A stretch of DNA of 23,392 nt from CAZWUK01 sp964636685 (lineage in GTDB: Bacteria > Bacillota > Clostridia > Christensenellales > CAG-138), in contig CAZWUK010000034.1 of the NCBI GenBank assembly GCA_964636685.1, positions 1 to 23,392 on the forward strand, in the 5' to 3' direction. A program made the translations under genes and the position numbers. This document shows, one piece after another, positions 1 through 6,458 of the stretch (within the stretch, counting starts at the first letter, position 1; each line of letters opens with the position of its first letter). Below the pieces are notes generated by a model. The model had not been told where the DNA came from. It worked only from the letters and a program-made list of their open reading frames with translations, and made no database searches.

Positions 1-532
1 CCTTTGTGTAGATGCCGCCGCCGACTCTGGAAAACAGCGCCACAAGGCTTGCGCCCAGGCTGAAGCCCGTCAATATATTCACGTCGCCAAAGGCCATATA
101 GCACACGGTCGCGCCGCAAAGTCCCAGCGCCACCACCGAAAGACCCATGACAGAACCGCCGCGAAACGCCACATGCAGCGCTTCCACCTCGCCCTTGAGC
201 GCGGCCTCAGCGGTACGAACATTGGACAGTGTCGCGCTGCGCATGCCGATATAGCCCGCCAGCACCGACAGTGCTGCGCCGCAAAGGAAGCTGACTGCCG
301 TCTTCCATCCCATGGACGGCATAAACAAAAAGATCATGAACAACAACGCGACGAAAATTGCAATAACCATGTACTCGCGTTTGAGAAACGCCATTGCGCC
401 GCCGCGAATGAATCCTGATATTTCTTTTGCCCGTGCATTTTGCACGACGATTTTTGCATTTTTACGTAAGAACAGCAGTGCCACAATAAAGGCTGCCACA
501 GAAATGAAAACTGCACTCCACATACCAGTCAT
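1..532 (-). CDS. hppA: Membrane-bound ion-pumping pyrophosphatase, N-terminal part (cut by window edge)
   Basis: Only the first 177 codons are present and the gene runs off the left edge. The family hydrolyses pyrophosphate and uses the energy to pump Na+ or H+ across the cytoplasmic membrane. The visible part starts with MTGMWSAVF, has a first membrane helix over about residues 4-22, then a cytoplasmic stretch containing KEISGFIRGGAMAFLKREY, and further helices. It reaches GFSLGASLVALFSRVGGGIYTK, split here as GFSLGASLVALF and SRVGGGIYTK, which is the signature just before the catalytic core. The ATG at 532 is chosen because GGAGGA lies 8 bases upstream; a second ATG four codons in lacks such a site. 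Ion specificity cannot be judged because the diagnostic residues lie outside the window. A possible promoter and a CcpA/LacI-like operator lie upstream at 638-668. Confidence 0.93.
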   Translation of the reverse strand, partial: MTGMWSAVFISVAAFIVALLFLRKNAKIVVQNARAKEISGFIRGGAMAFLKREYMVIAIFVALLFMIFLFMPSMGWKTAVSFLCGAALSVLAGYIGMRSATLSNVRTAEAALKGEVEALHVAFRGGSVMGLSVVALGLCGATVCYMAFGDVNILTGFSLGASLVALFSRVGGGIYTK

Positions 533-806
533 GATGCAAGTCCTCCAAATATTTACTTGTCGATAAGAAACAATGCGCATCCTCCGATGATCGGTCGGGG
601 ATGTGCTCTACAACGGGTATGGCCATAGAAGATTTACGCAAACGTTTACGCTTAGGACAGTAATTATATTACATGCTACACAAGAAAAATGCAAGCATTT
701 TTTAAAATTATCGCGCTATTTCCTTGTTTTTAGTGCTATAATAATCAAATTAGTAGAATGGATCAACTTTTTTGCAAGTATTTTTTACTCAAACGGTTGC
801 GTATCG
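533..806. other. Intergenic region upstream of hppA
   Basis: This AT-rich gap of about 270 bases holds no convincing gene. It contains the hppA ribosome binding site, an operator-like palindrome at 638-652, a minus-strand TATAAT at 663-668, a small perfect inverted repeat (AAAAATGC / GCATTTTT, about 685-702), and a plus-strand extended -10 box (TGCTATAAT, 734-742) with no plus-strand gene after it. The small hairpin could be a weak terminator for the YkvA gene, but its stem is AT-rich. Confidence 0.5.
638..652 (-). promoter_or_regulatory. CcpA/LacI-like operator upstream of hppA
   Basis: The plus-strand sequence GCAAACGTTTACGCT has the palindromic core AAACGTTT and fits the catabolite-response consensus WTGNAANCGNWNNCW closely. 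The identical 15 bases recur at 18523-18537. Here it lies just downstream of a minus-strand TATAAT (663-668), where a bound LacI-family protein would be expected to repress. No good -35 box is visible, so the promoter itself is uncertain. Confidence 0.45.
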
Positions 807-931
807 TCATCGATCGGCTCTGTTCCCCGCAGCCATGCTTCGCACGATCAAAAACACCGCCAGTCCCCAGAACAAAGCAATCGGCAGCGCGTAATACCAC
901 CGCACGGGCTTGCCGTCCCGCCAGAGGTTTT
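807..931 (-). other. Displaced C-terminal reading frame of the YkvA gene
   Basis: In the -1 frame after the homopolymer at 928-932 the sequence reads NLWRDGKPVRWYYALP, then a hydrophobic helix (IALFWGLAVFLIV), and ends RSMAAGNRADR with TGA at 807-809. A charged stretch followed by a C-terminal membrane helix is what a YkvA-type protein should end with, unlike the cysteine-rich tail in the main frame. Confidence 0.7.
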
Positions 932-1231
932 TGCCTGCGCGCGGCATTGCTCCATCACCGCCCGGGGAACGCACCGGATCGTGAGCGCAGCCAACGCGGG
1001 CAGCAGCAAGATATCGTCCAGGTACCCCAGCACCGGAATAAAATCCGGCACCAGATCGATCGGCGAGAGCGCATACGCCACCGTCAACGCTGCCAGCGCC
1101 TTGGCATACCACGGCGTTTCGGAACGCCGCAACGCGAGATATAAGGCCGGAATCTCCGTTTTCAGCTGCCGCGCCCTTTGTGTCCAGCGTTGCTTCATCC
1201 CGCCGTCCTTTTGCATGTGCTTCCGGGGCAT
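848..1231 (-). CDS. YkvA family (DUF1232) membrane protein, C-terminus displaced by a frameshift
   Basis: The protein carries the DUF1232/YkvA core around residues 53-78: YALSPIDLVPDFIPVLGY followed by LDDILLLP. The family is a small membrane protein of unknown function. After ...EQCRAQAK the frame runs into TSGGTASPC and stops at 848, while the -1 frame continues with NLWRDGKPVRWYY and a hydrophobic helix ending at 807. The join falls at a run of five A residues (minus strand; plus 928-932); six A residues would restore one continuous protein. So this is a recent frameshift or a sequencing error. The start could be the ATG at 1231, which overlaps the upstream TAA by one base, or the ATG at 1198, which has AAGGA 7 bases upstream; the conserved region fits either. 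Confidence 0.75.
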   Translation of the reverse strand: MPRKHMQKDGGMKQRWTQRARQLKTEIPALYLALRRSETPWYAKALAALTVAYALSPIDLVPDFIPVLGYLDDILLLPALAALTIRCVPRAVMEQCRAQAKTSGGTASPCGGITRCRLLCSGDWRCF

Positions 1232-1671
1232 TATACACCTTCTGCCAGCAGCGCGTCGATTTGTGATTCGCCGTAGACGCGGACGCCGTTTTTCTCAAGC
1301 AATGCCGCCGTCACACCGTCGCCCGGCGTCAATTTTCCCGTAAAGCTGCCGTCATAAATCGTTCCGTGTCCGCAGGACGGACTGCGCTCCTTGAGCAGCG
1401 CCGCCGTACAGCCAAAATAGGTTGCAAGCCGCAGCGCTTCCTCTGCACCGCGCGAAAATGCCGCCGACACATCCTGTCCGTCGGCAGTCACCACACGCCC
1501 CTCCCGGCGCTCCGCCGGTGTGCGCGGCGTCGGAAGCCCGCCGAGCTGCTCGGGGCAGACGGGAATCAGCGTATGCCTGCTTTTCAATTGCAAAAGGCGC
1601 GCGGGGTCAAAGCCGCCGCCGTCATACCGGCAGCAGGTTCCCAAAAGGCAGGCGCTGACAAGAAGCTTCAT
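1231..1671 (-). CDS. DUF523 family protein
   Basis: A 146-residue protein of the DUF523 family, of unknown biochemical function. Family features are the opening MKLLVSACLLGTCCRYDGG, the VCPEQLGGLPTPR motif (about 38-50), and KERSPSCGHGTIYDGSFTGK split across about 94-113. The conserved cysteines (C8, C13, C39, C100) suggest a metal or Fe-S site, which is inference. Length is normal for the family. A GGGGG stretch lies about 9 bases before the ATG. The stop overlaps the longer YkvA start by one base, so the two are probably co-transcribed. Confidence 0.9.
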   Translation of the reverse strand: MKLLVSACLLGTCCRYDGGGFDPARLLQLKSRHTLIPVCPEQLGGLPTPRTPAERREGRVVTADGQDVSAAFSRGAEEALRLATYFGCTAALLKERSPSCGHGTIYDGSFTGKLTPGDGVTAALLEKNGVRVYGESQIDALLAEGV

Positions 1672-1814
1672 TTACGTTTTCCCCCGTTTTTTTACAGATT
1701 CGCTCGGCGTGCCGATCGCCCGCTGAACGCGGCGCCCGGTGCGTCCGTTCCGATTGCGCGGGCAGGATGGCACGTCCCAAAGACGCAAGCGCGGCAATGT
1801 CCATTGCAAAAAAT

Positions 1815-1840
1815 GCCGGCAGTCTTTTTTTCCTGCCGGC
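1815..1840 (-). terminator. Rho-independent terminator after the histidine kinase gene
   Basis: An 8-bp perfect stem (GCCGGCAG / CTGCCGGC) with a 10-base loop lies just after the kinase stop codon on the minus strand. It is followed by ATTTTTT (1808-1814). Confidence 0.88.
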
Positions 1841-1848
1841 GAATTGGT

Positions 1849-3363
1849 CTAGACGCTTTGCGGACTGCCGTTTTCCAGCGGCGGTCTGTCCGTTCCGCTC
1901 TCCGGCGCGAAGCGAACGGTGATGGCCGTCCCCGCCCCGGGCGCGCTCTCTGCGCAGATGCTTGCGCCGTGCCGGTCGGCGATCTGCTTGGCGATTGGCA
2001 GGCCCAGCCCCGTCCCCGCGCTGCCACGGCTGTAATGGGTATAGAAGCGATCAAAAGCGTGAGACAGCTCCTTGGGCGTCATCCCGCAGCCCTCATCCCG
2101 AACGGTCACAAACGGCGTTGCGTCGTTGTCGATCGTCAGATAGATGTGTTTTCCGGTTGGCGTAAATTTCAGGGCGTTATCGATGAATATCGCCACCATC
2201 TGCCGGATGCGCGTATAATCTCCCACGACCGTGCAGGCGTTCTTGTCCCTGCAGCGGCTGTCCAGCACAAGCGCCACGCCCTTTTCCGCCGCCACCGCGC
2301 CGTGGCTGCGCAAAATATCCCGCGCCACGTCGCACAGGCAGACAGACTCGCAGTTGAGCGAAAACTCCGGGCTTTGGAGCTTGGCCAGCGTCAGCAGATC
2401 CTCCACGAGCCGCTGGAGCTGCGCAGTCTCGCGCAGCGCGTCCGTCAGACATACCTGCATTTCGTCGGGATCCGTTACGATTCCGTCGCGCAGCATCTCA
2501 ATCTGCGCCCGCAGCACCGTCACGGGCGTTTTTAATTCATGCGATACATCCGCAAAAAATTGATAGCGCGCCCGCTCGCTCTCCTCCCGCTCCCGCGCAA
2601 GCTTTGCCAAGCGCTCCGCCAGCACGTCCAGCGCCAGCGCCAGCTGTCCGATCTCGTCTCCGCGGGAAACGCCGGTTTGCGTTTCATAAGCGCCAGTCAC
2701 CCATGCGTCCGCCGCCGCCTTCATCTTGACCAGCGGTCGCGTAAAGTAGCCCGTCAGCGCCAGTATGAGCGCCAGCGCTACGGAGAGCGCCACCGCTGTG
2801 CTGAGCAGCACCGCCGTATCTGCGCTGCGCGTCGTGGCCAGCACCTTGTTGTTTGTCACCTGTACAAGCACCGCCGCAATGACGTTGTTTTCACCGTCGT
2901 AGACCGGCGCGCCCACGCCAAACATGTTGCGATTCCAGACGTTGGCGTACTTCTGGTTTCCGACGCTCCGTCCGGAAAACAGCTCCGAGAGCATCTCGCC
3001 GTATCGATAGGGGATCTCGTCAAACTCCAGCAAATCCTTTTTTTCGTTATAGCTGGCCATGACCGTGTCGCCCGCGACCAGCCAAATGTCGATGTCGTCA
3101 GTCGTCGCGTAATCCCGAAGAAACGACAGCGCGCTCTGGCACGCGTCTACATCCTTTTGTAAAAATGCGTCCAGCAGACCGGGCGCCCTGAGGCATTGTT
3201 CCGCCTTTTCGGCGACCTCCTGCGTTCTTCGGCTCAGCTCGTCCTCATAGGTATTGCGGAAAAACACCGTACTGAAGGAACGCCCCATCACAAAGGCAAA
3301 CAGCAACAAAATGGCGGTGCAAAACACCGCGAATTCAAGAAATAAGCTGTATCTACGCTTCAT
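1849..3363 (-). CDS. Sensor histidine kinase (HAMP, HisKA, HATPase)
   Basis: A 504-residue membrane sensor kinase, partner of the response regulator just upstream. Visible parts: membrane helix 1 (about 7-27), an extracellular sensor region (about 28-182), helix 2 (about 184-206), HAMP (about 207-258), a HisKA H-box with FFADVSHELKTPVTVLR where H275 is the expected phospho-acceptor, then the ATPase domain with N box DNALKFTP (N396), G1 DEGCGM (423-428), F box FDRFY and G2 GTGLGLPIAKQI (450-461). The start is the ATG at 3363, which overlaps the regulator gene by 11 bases; the open frame extends upstream only as a shadow of that gene. The signal sensed is not evident. The sensor region contains NVWNRNMFGVGAPVYDGENN, which suggests a PAS/Cache-like fold, but I cannot confirm this. 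Confidence 0.93.
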   Translation of the reverse strand: MKRRYSLFLEFAVFCTAILLLFAFVMGRSFSTVFFRNTYEDELSRRTQEVAEKAEQCLRAPGLLDAFLQKDVDACQSALSFLRDYATTDDIDIWLVAGDTVMASYNEKKDLLEFDEIPYRYGEMLSELFSGRSVGNQKYANVWNRNMFGVGAPVYDGENNVIAAVLVQVTNNKVLATTRSADTAVLLSTAVALSVALALILALTGYFTRPLVKMKAAADAWVTGAYETQTGVSRGDEIGQLALALDVLAERLAKLAREREESERARYQFFADVSHELKTPVTVLRAQIEMLRDGIVTDPDEMQVCLTDALRETAQLQRLVEDLLTLAKLQSPEFSLNCESVCLCDVARDILRSHGAVAAEKGVALVLDSRCRDKNACTVVGDYTRIRQMVAIFIDNALKFTPTGKHIYLTIDNDATPFVTVRDEGCGMTPKELSHAFDRFYTHYSRGSAGTGLGLPIAKQIADRHGASICAESAPGAGTAITVRFAPESGTDRPPLENGSPQSV

Positions 3364-4048
3364 CCGCTTTTTCAAACTTATAGCCCACTCCCCACATGGT
3401 CTTGATGTCCCAGCCGGGATGCGCGTATTCCGACAGCACGCTTCGCATACGCTTAATCTGCGAATCCACGGTACGGATATCGCCGAAAAAGTCCTTTCCC
3501 CACAGCATGTCCAGCAGCAGCTCACGCGTAAACGTTTGATTCGGCCGGCTGGCCAGCGTCCAGAGGATCTCGACGGCCCGTTTGGTAAGCGGGACGTCTT
3601 TGCCGTCGATCGTCACCACATATTTTGCGATATCTACGATCAGGTTATCCACATGCAGCACGTCCGCACTGCGATCCCTGTCCCGCTTTTCCAAGCGGCG
3701 CAGCACGGCGCGGATGCGCGCCACCACCGCGCCGGGCGAAAACGGCTTGACAATGTAATCGTCCGCGCCGATGTCCAGCCCCATGATCCTCTCAAAATCC
3801 TCGCTTCTTGCCGTGACCATCAGAATCGGCACGTCGGATTCCCGCCGGAGCTGGCGGCACACCTCAAACCCGTCAACCTTCGGCATCATCACGTCCAGCA
3901 GCACCACATCCACGTTGTTTTTTGCAAACAGCGCAAGCGCCTGCTCCCCATCCGCCGCGCAGATGACGTCGTACCCGCCGCTCACGAGATATTTCTTCAG
4001 TACGCCCGCGATCTGTTCATTATCGTCTGCAATCAGCACCGTTGCCAT
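3353..4048 (-). CDS. OmpR/PhoB-type response regulator
   Basis: A 231-residue DNA-binding response regulator. The receiver domain (1-115) shows the acidic pocket ADDN (7-10), phospho-acceptor D52 in LLDVMMPKVDG, T79 and K101 in DDYIVKPF. The winged-helix domain (about 130-225) includes LTKRAVEILWTLASRPNQTF and ends in MWGVGYKFEK. The ATG at 4048 is chosen because GGGAGG lies 5 bases before it and the receiver domain starts there; upstream codons in frame are non-homologous. It is the first gene of a two-gene operon and is transcribed away from the flavoprotein operon, which makes that operon its likely target. Confidence 0.94.
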   Translation of the reverse strand: MATVLIADDNEQIAGVLKKYLVSGGYDVICAADGEQALALFAKNNVDVVLLDVMMPKVDGFEVCRQLRRESDVPILMVTARSEDFERIMGLDIGADDYIVKPFSPGAVVARIRAVLRRLEKRDRDRSADVLHVDNLIVDIAKYVVTIDGKDVPLTKRAVEILWTLASRPNQTFTRELLLDMLWGKDFFGDIRTVDSQIKRMRSVLSEYAHPGWDIKTMWGVGYKFEKADEA

Positions 4049-4127
4049 CCATGCCTCCCCGCGATCTGCGCCGGAGCCATATTTCCGTCTCCCGGCAAAA
4101 AACGCGTTCTTCCGTATCTTCATTGTA

Positions 4128-4156
4128 ACAATACGGAATCGAAAACTGTTTGTCAA
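4128..4156 (-). promoter_or_regulatory. Candidate promoter of the two-component operon
   Basis: On the minus strand TTGACA (4151-4156) is followed after 17 bases by TATTGT (4128-4133). This would give a leader of about 73 bases before the regulator ATG. Confidence 0.55.
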
Positions 4157-4222
4157 TTCCCAATTCGATTGTGGCAAAATTCACCGCGTTTTGACAATAT
4201 TTATTTTATCCTTAACGATGCT

Positions 4223-4250
4223 TTGACAAATGTATTCGCTAAAATATGAT
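4223..4250 (+). promoter_or_regulatory. Strong sigma-A type promoter for the flavoprotein operon
   Basis: TTGACA (4223-4228), 16 bases, TATGAT (4245-4250): a near-consensus vegetative promoter. The RNA would start near 4257, a short leader before AAGGAGG and the ATG at 4274. A further TTGACAA lies at 4191 and its inverse at 4150-4156, so a regulator binding TTGACAA-like repeats is possible. Confidence 0.72.
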
Positions 4251-4273
4251 CGAATGCTAAAAAGGAGGCTGAA

Positions 4274-5521
4274 ATGGAACGGTTGCAACAAAAAAAACGG
4301 TTCCTTGCGGTCGCGGCGATTCTCTTGCTGCTGTCGGCTTTGGGCTGCGCCCCCGACACGCCGGAAGCAGTCTCCCCCGCGGAGGAAACCGTTCGGCTTT
4401 CCAGCTTTTCAGCCTGCGCCGACGGCATATACCGCGGTTTTTACAACGATCGCGGCATCGAGCAGCTCAGCGTACAGTTCGAGCTGCAAAACGGTCGTTT
4501 CACAAGCGTTGTCTACAATGCGATCAACTACAAGGACGGCGACTATCTGGCAAAGAACGCCACGGACATTCAGTCGCAGGTCGCTTCTCAATATGAAGAA
4601 GCCGCCGCTTACCTCGTCGGAAAACCCTTTGACGCGGTCACAGCGCTGCTCGATCCCACCGACGTCACCACGGATCGGGACGCTGTCACCTCAGCGACGC
4701 TTCGCACCAACAAGCTTGCCTCCGCGCTGATGGACGGCGTCAATCGCGGGGTATTGATCCCCACGGCAACGACCGTTTATGAAACGCCCGGCGATTATCC
4801 GGACGGCGTTTACCGCGGTTTTTATTACAACGGCTCCTCCGAGCAGGTATTCGTGGAATTTTCAATCGAAAACGGTTCTTTTACCGACGTAAGCCTAAAG
4901 GAGCTGGTCTATGACGGAACGGACTATCTTTCCGATACGCTGAGCGAGGAACAGCAAACCGCCGCAAACGAGTATCTTTTCGCCTGCAAAGCGCTGACCG
5001 GCAAGCCCGTAACGGCGCTGGAAACGCTGTATACCGCAGTCGATGCAGTCTCCGGCGCAACGCCGCCGCTGTCACAGCTGCTCTCCGCAATCATGGAGGG
5101 CTTTGCCAGGAACGTGTACACGCCGGTGGAGACGACGGCGCTGCCGCAGCTCTCCGGCTATGAAAACGGCGCGTACCGGGGCTTTTATTACGAGGATGGC
5201 TTTGAGCAAATTTCCGTCCAGTTTGAGTTGGTCAACGACACCTTCGTTTCCGTTCGCTTCCGCGGGATGAACTATACGGACGGCAGCTACCTCTGCGAAG
5301 AACCCACCGCCGCGCAATCGGCGGTATACCATCAGTATCTGGCGCTTGCAGAGCACCTGACCGGCAAGCGCGTTGCCGCGCTGTATGACCTGTATGATCC
5401 GGCTTCCATCGTATCGGACGCGGACGGCTGTTCCGCGGCGACGCTTCCGTCGAGCAAGCTTGTCTCCGCGCTGATGGACGGTCTGACGCGCGGGCTGTAC
5501 ATGCTGGAGGGCAACGATTGA
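4274..5521 (+). CDS. Lipoprotein with three FMN-binding repeats
   Basis: A 415-residue predicted lipoprotein. The N-terminus has KKR, a hydrophobic stretch and a lipobox-like ALGC (C25). It is followed by three homologous repeats of about 115 residues, each starting DG[IV]YRGFY-like (about 50, 177, 299) and each ending with a flavinylation-type motif: DAVTSAT (136-142), DAVSGAT (257-263) and DGCSAAT (384-390). In FMN_bind proteins (NqrC, RnfG) ApbE attaches FMN to the final Thr of this motif, so up to three covalent flavins are predicted. An ideal AAGGAGG lies 5 bases before the ATG. It is the first gene after a strong promoter and overlaps the next gene by one base (TGATG). A surface electron-carrier role is inference from family and context. 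Confidence 0.88.
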   Translation: MERLQQKKRFLAVAAILLLLSALGCAPDTPEAVSPAEETVRLSSFSACADGIYRGFYNDRGIEQLSVQFELQNGRFTSVVYNAINYKDGDYLAKNATDIQSQVASQYEEAAAYLVGKPFDAVTALLDPTDVTTDRDAVTSATLRTNKLASALMDGVNRGVLIPTATTVYETPGDYPDGVYRGFYYNGSSEQVFVEFSIENGSFTDVSLKELVYDGTDYLSDTLSEEQQTAANEYLFACKALTGKPVTALETLYTAVDAVSGATPPLSQLLSAIMEGFARNVYTPVETTALPQLSGYENGAYRGFYYEDGFEQISVQFELVNDTFVSVRFRGMNYTDGSYLCEEPTAAQSAVYHQYLALAEHLTGKRVAALYDLYDPASIVSDADGCSAATLPSSKLVSALMDGLTRGLYMLEGND

Positions 5522-5898
5522 TGAAAAAGCGCGACTTTCTTCTCATTGGCGCAGTACTGCTCATAGCGCTCGCCGTCCTGCTCTATACGCGGTTTTTTAA
5601 CCGTCCCGGCGACAGCGCGACCGTCACGGTATATGTGTCAGATCAGGAATATTGCAGGGTTTCCGCTTCGGATTATCAGACGATCACCGTCGATCAGGGC
5701 GACGGCAGGGTCAACGTGATCGTGATTGACGAAAACGGCGTGCACATGGAATCCTCCACCTGCAAAAATCAGCTCTGCGTCCAGCAGGGCACGATCGACC
5801 CGGGCAAAGCGGACGAGCTGCTGCTCAACAGCTGGATCGTCTGTCTGCCAAACGGCGTGACCGTCGAAGTTACGGCGGCCGAGGTGGAGGACGCATGA
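5521..5898 (+). CDS. NusG domain II-containing membrane-anchored protein
   Basis: A 125-residue protein with one N-terminal membrane helix (about 6-23) and a NusG_II domain outside. Diagnostic residues are the cysteine pair in ESSTCKNQLCVQQGTI and the downstream SWIVCLPNGVTVEV. Despite the name, this family is not a transcription factor. It is usually found next to a Gx-transporter gene, as here, and this pair resembles EetA/EetB of Listeria extracellular electron transfer. The ATG at 5521 overlaps the previous stop; a TTG one codon upstream is an alternative. GGAGG lies about 10 bases upstream. Confidence 0.87.
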   Translation: MKKRDFLLIGAVLLIALAVLLYTRFFNRPGDSATVTVYVSDQEYCRVSASDYQTITVDQGDGRVNVIVIDENGVHMESSTCKNQLCVQQGTIDPGKADELLLNSWIVCLPNGVTVEVTAAEVEDA

Positions 5899-6458
5899 CG
5901 ACAAAAACGATTGCAAAGCTCGGGCTTCTTACCGCCGTGGCGCTGGTGCTGGGCTACGTGGACTCCATGATCCCCATCAGCACCATTCCCGGCATCAAGC
6001 TGGGGCTGTCCAACACGGTGCTGCTCTACGCGATCTTTCTGCTAGACGCCAAGAGCGCGTGGATTTTGATGTTTCTCAAGGTCGGGCTTTCGGGTCTGAT
6101 GTTCGGCGGCGTAACCGCCATGCTGTACAGCTTTGCCGGCGGACTTTTGAGTCTCACCGCCATGCTGCTGACGTCCCGGGTCAAGGGCATGAGCATGATC
6201 GGCGTCAGCGTCATGGGCGCCGTGATGCACAACGTGGGGCAGATGCTCGTCGCCTGCCTTGTAGTACAAAGCCGCGCGATCCTCGCCTATTTCCCGATTT
6301 TACTGATCGCGGCGGTCGTCACGGGCATCCTGACGGGCGTAGTGGCAAAATCCGCCATACGCGGAATCGACGCATATGCGCATCATAAGAATGGAACGCA
6401 GGCGGCGGACAAGCCGTCTGCTGAACAACAACAAGCAACGGAGGAAAGCAGTCAATGA
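5895..6458 (+). CDS. Gx transporter family membrane protein (heptaprenyl diphosphate synthase component I-like)
   Basis: A 187-residue integral membrane protein with about five hydrophobic helices. It opens KLGLLTAVALVLGYVDSMIP and carries PGIKLGLSNTVLLYAIF (about 31-47), the hallmark of the Gx-transporter/Hpre_diP_synt_I family. These resemble ECF-type substrate-binding membrane subunits, and their biochemical role is unsettled. The gene overlaps both neighbours by 4 bases (ATGA), so translation is coupled with the NusG_II and RnfG-like proteins. The hydrophilic Gln/Glu-rich tail (about 167-187) has no recognised function. A quinone-related or electron-transfer role is inferred from context. 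Confidence 0.87.
   Translation: MTTKTIAKLGLLTAVALVLGYVDSMIPISTIPGIKLGLSNTVLLYAIFLLDAKSAWILMFLKVGLSGLMFGGVTAMLYSFAGGLLSLTAMLLTSRVKGMSMIGVSVMGAVMHNVGQMLVACLVVQSRAILAYFPILLIAAVVTGILTGVVAKSAIRGIDAYAHHKNGTQAADKPSAEQQQATEESSQ

Noticed and set aside
734..742. Plus-strand extended -10 promoter (TGCTATAAT)
   Set aside because: No plus-strand gene or structured RNA follows, and the sequence is in an AT-rich gap where such matches occur by chance.
603..1343. Long plus-strand open frame overlapping the YkvA and DUF523 genes
   Set aside because: It lies opposite two recognisable minus-strand families, has no ribosome binding site, and its translation is Arg/Pro-rich shadow sequence.
1622..1804. Short minus-strand open frame between the kinase terminator and the DUF523 gene
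   Set aside because: The composition looks random, there is no ribosome site, and it overlaps the DUF523 start in another frame.
3521..3540. Third occurrence of the AAACGTTT operator core
   Set aside because: It lies inside the response regulator and is explained by the codons of a conserved NQTFTRE stretch.
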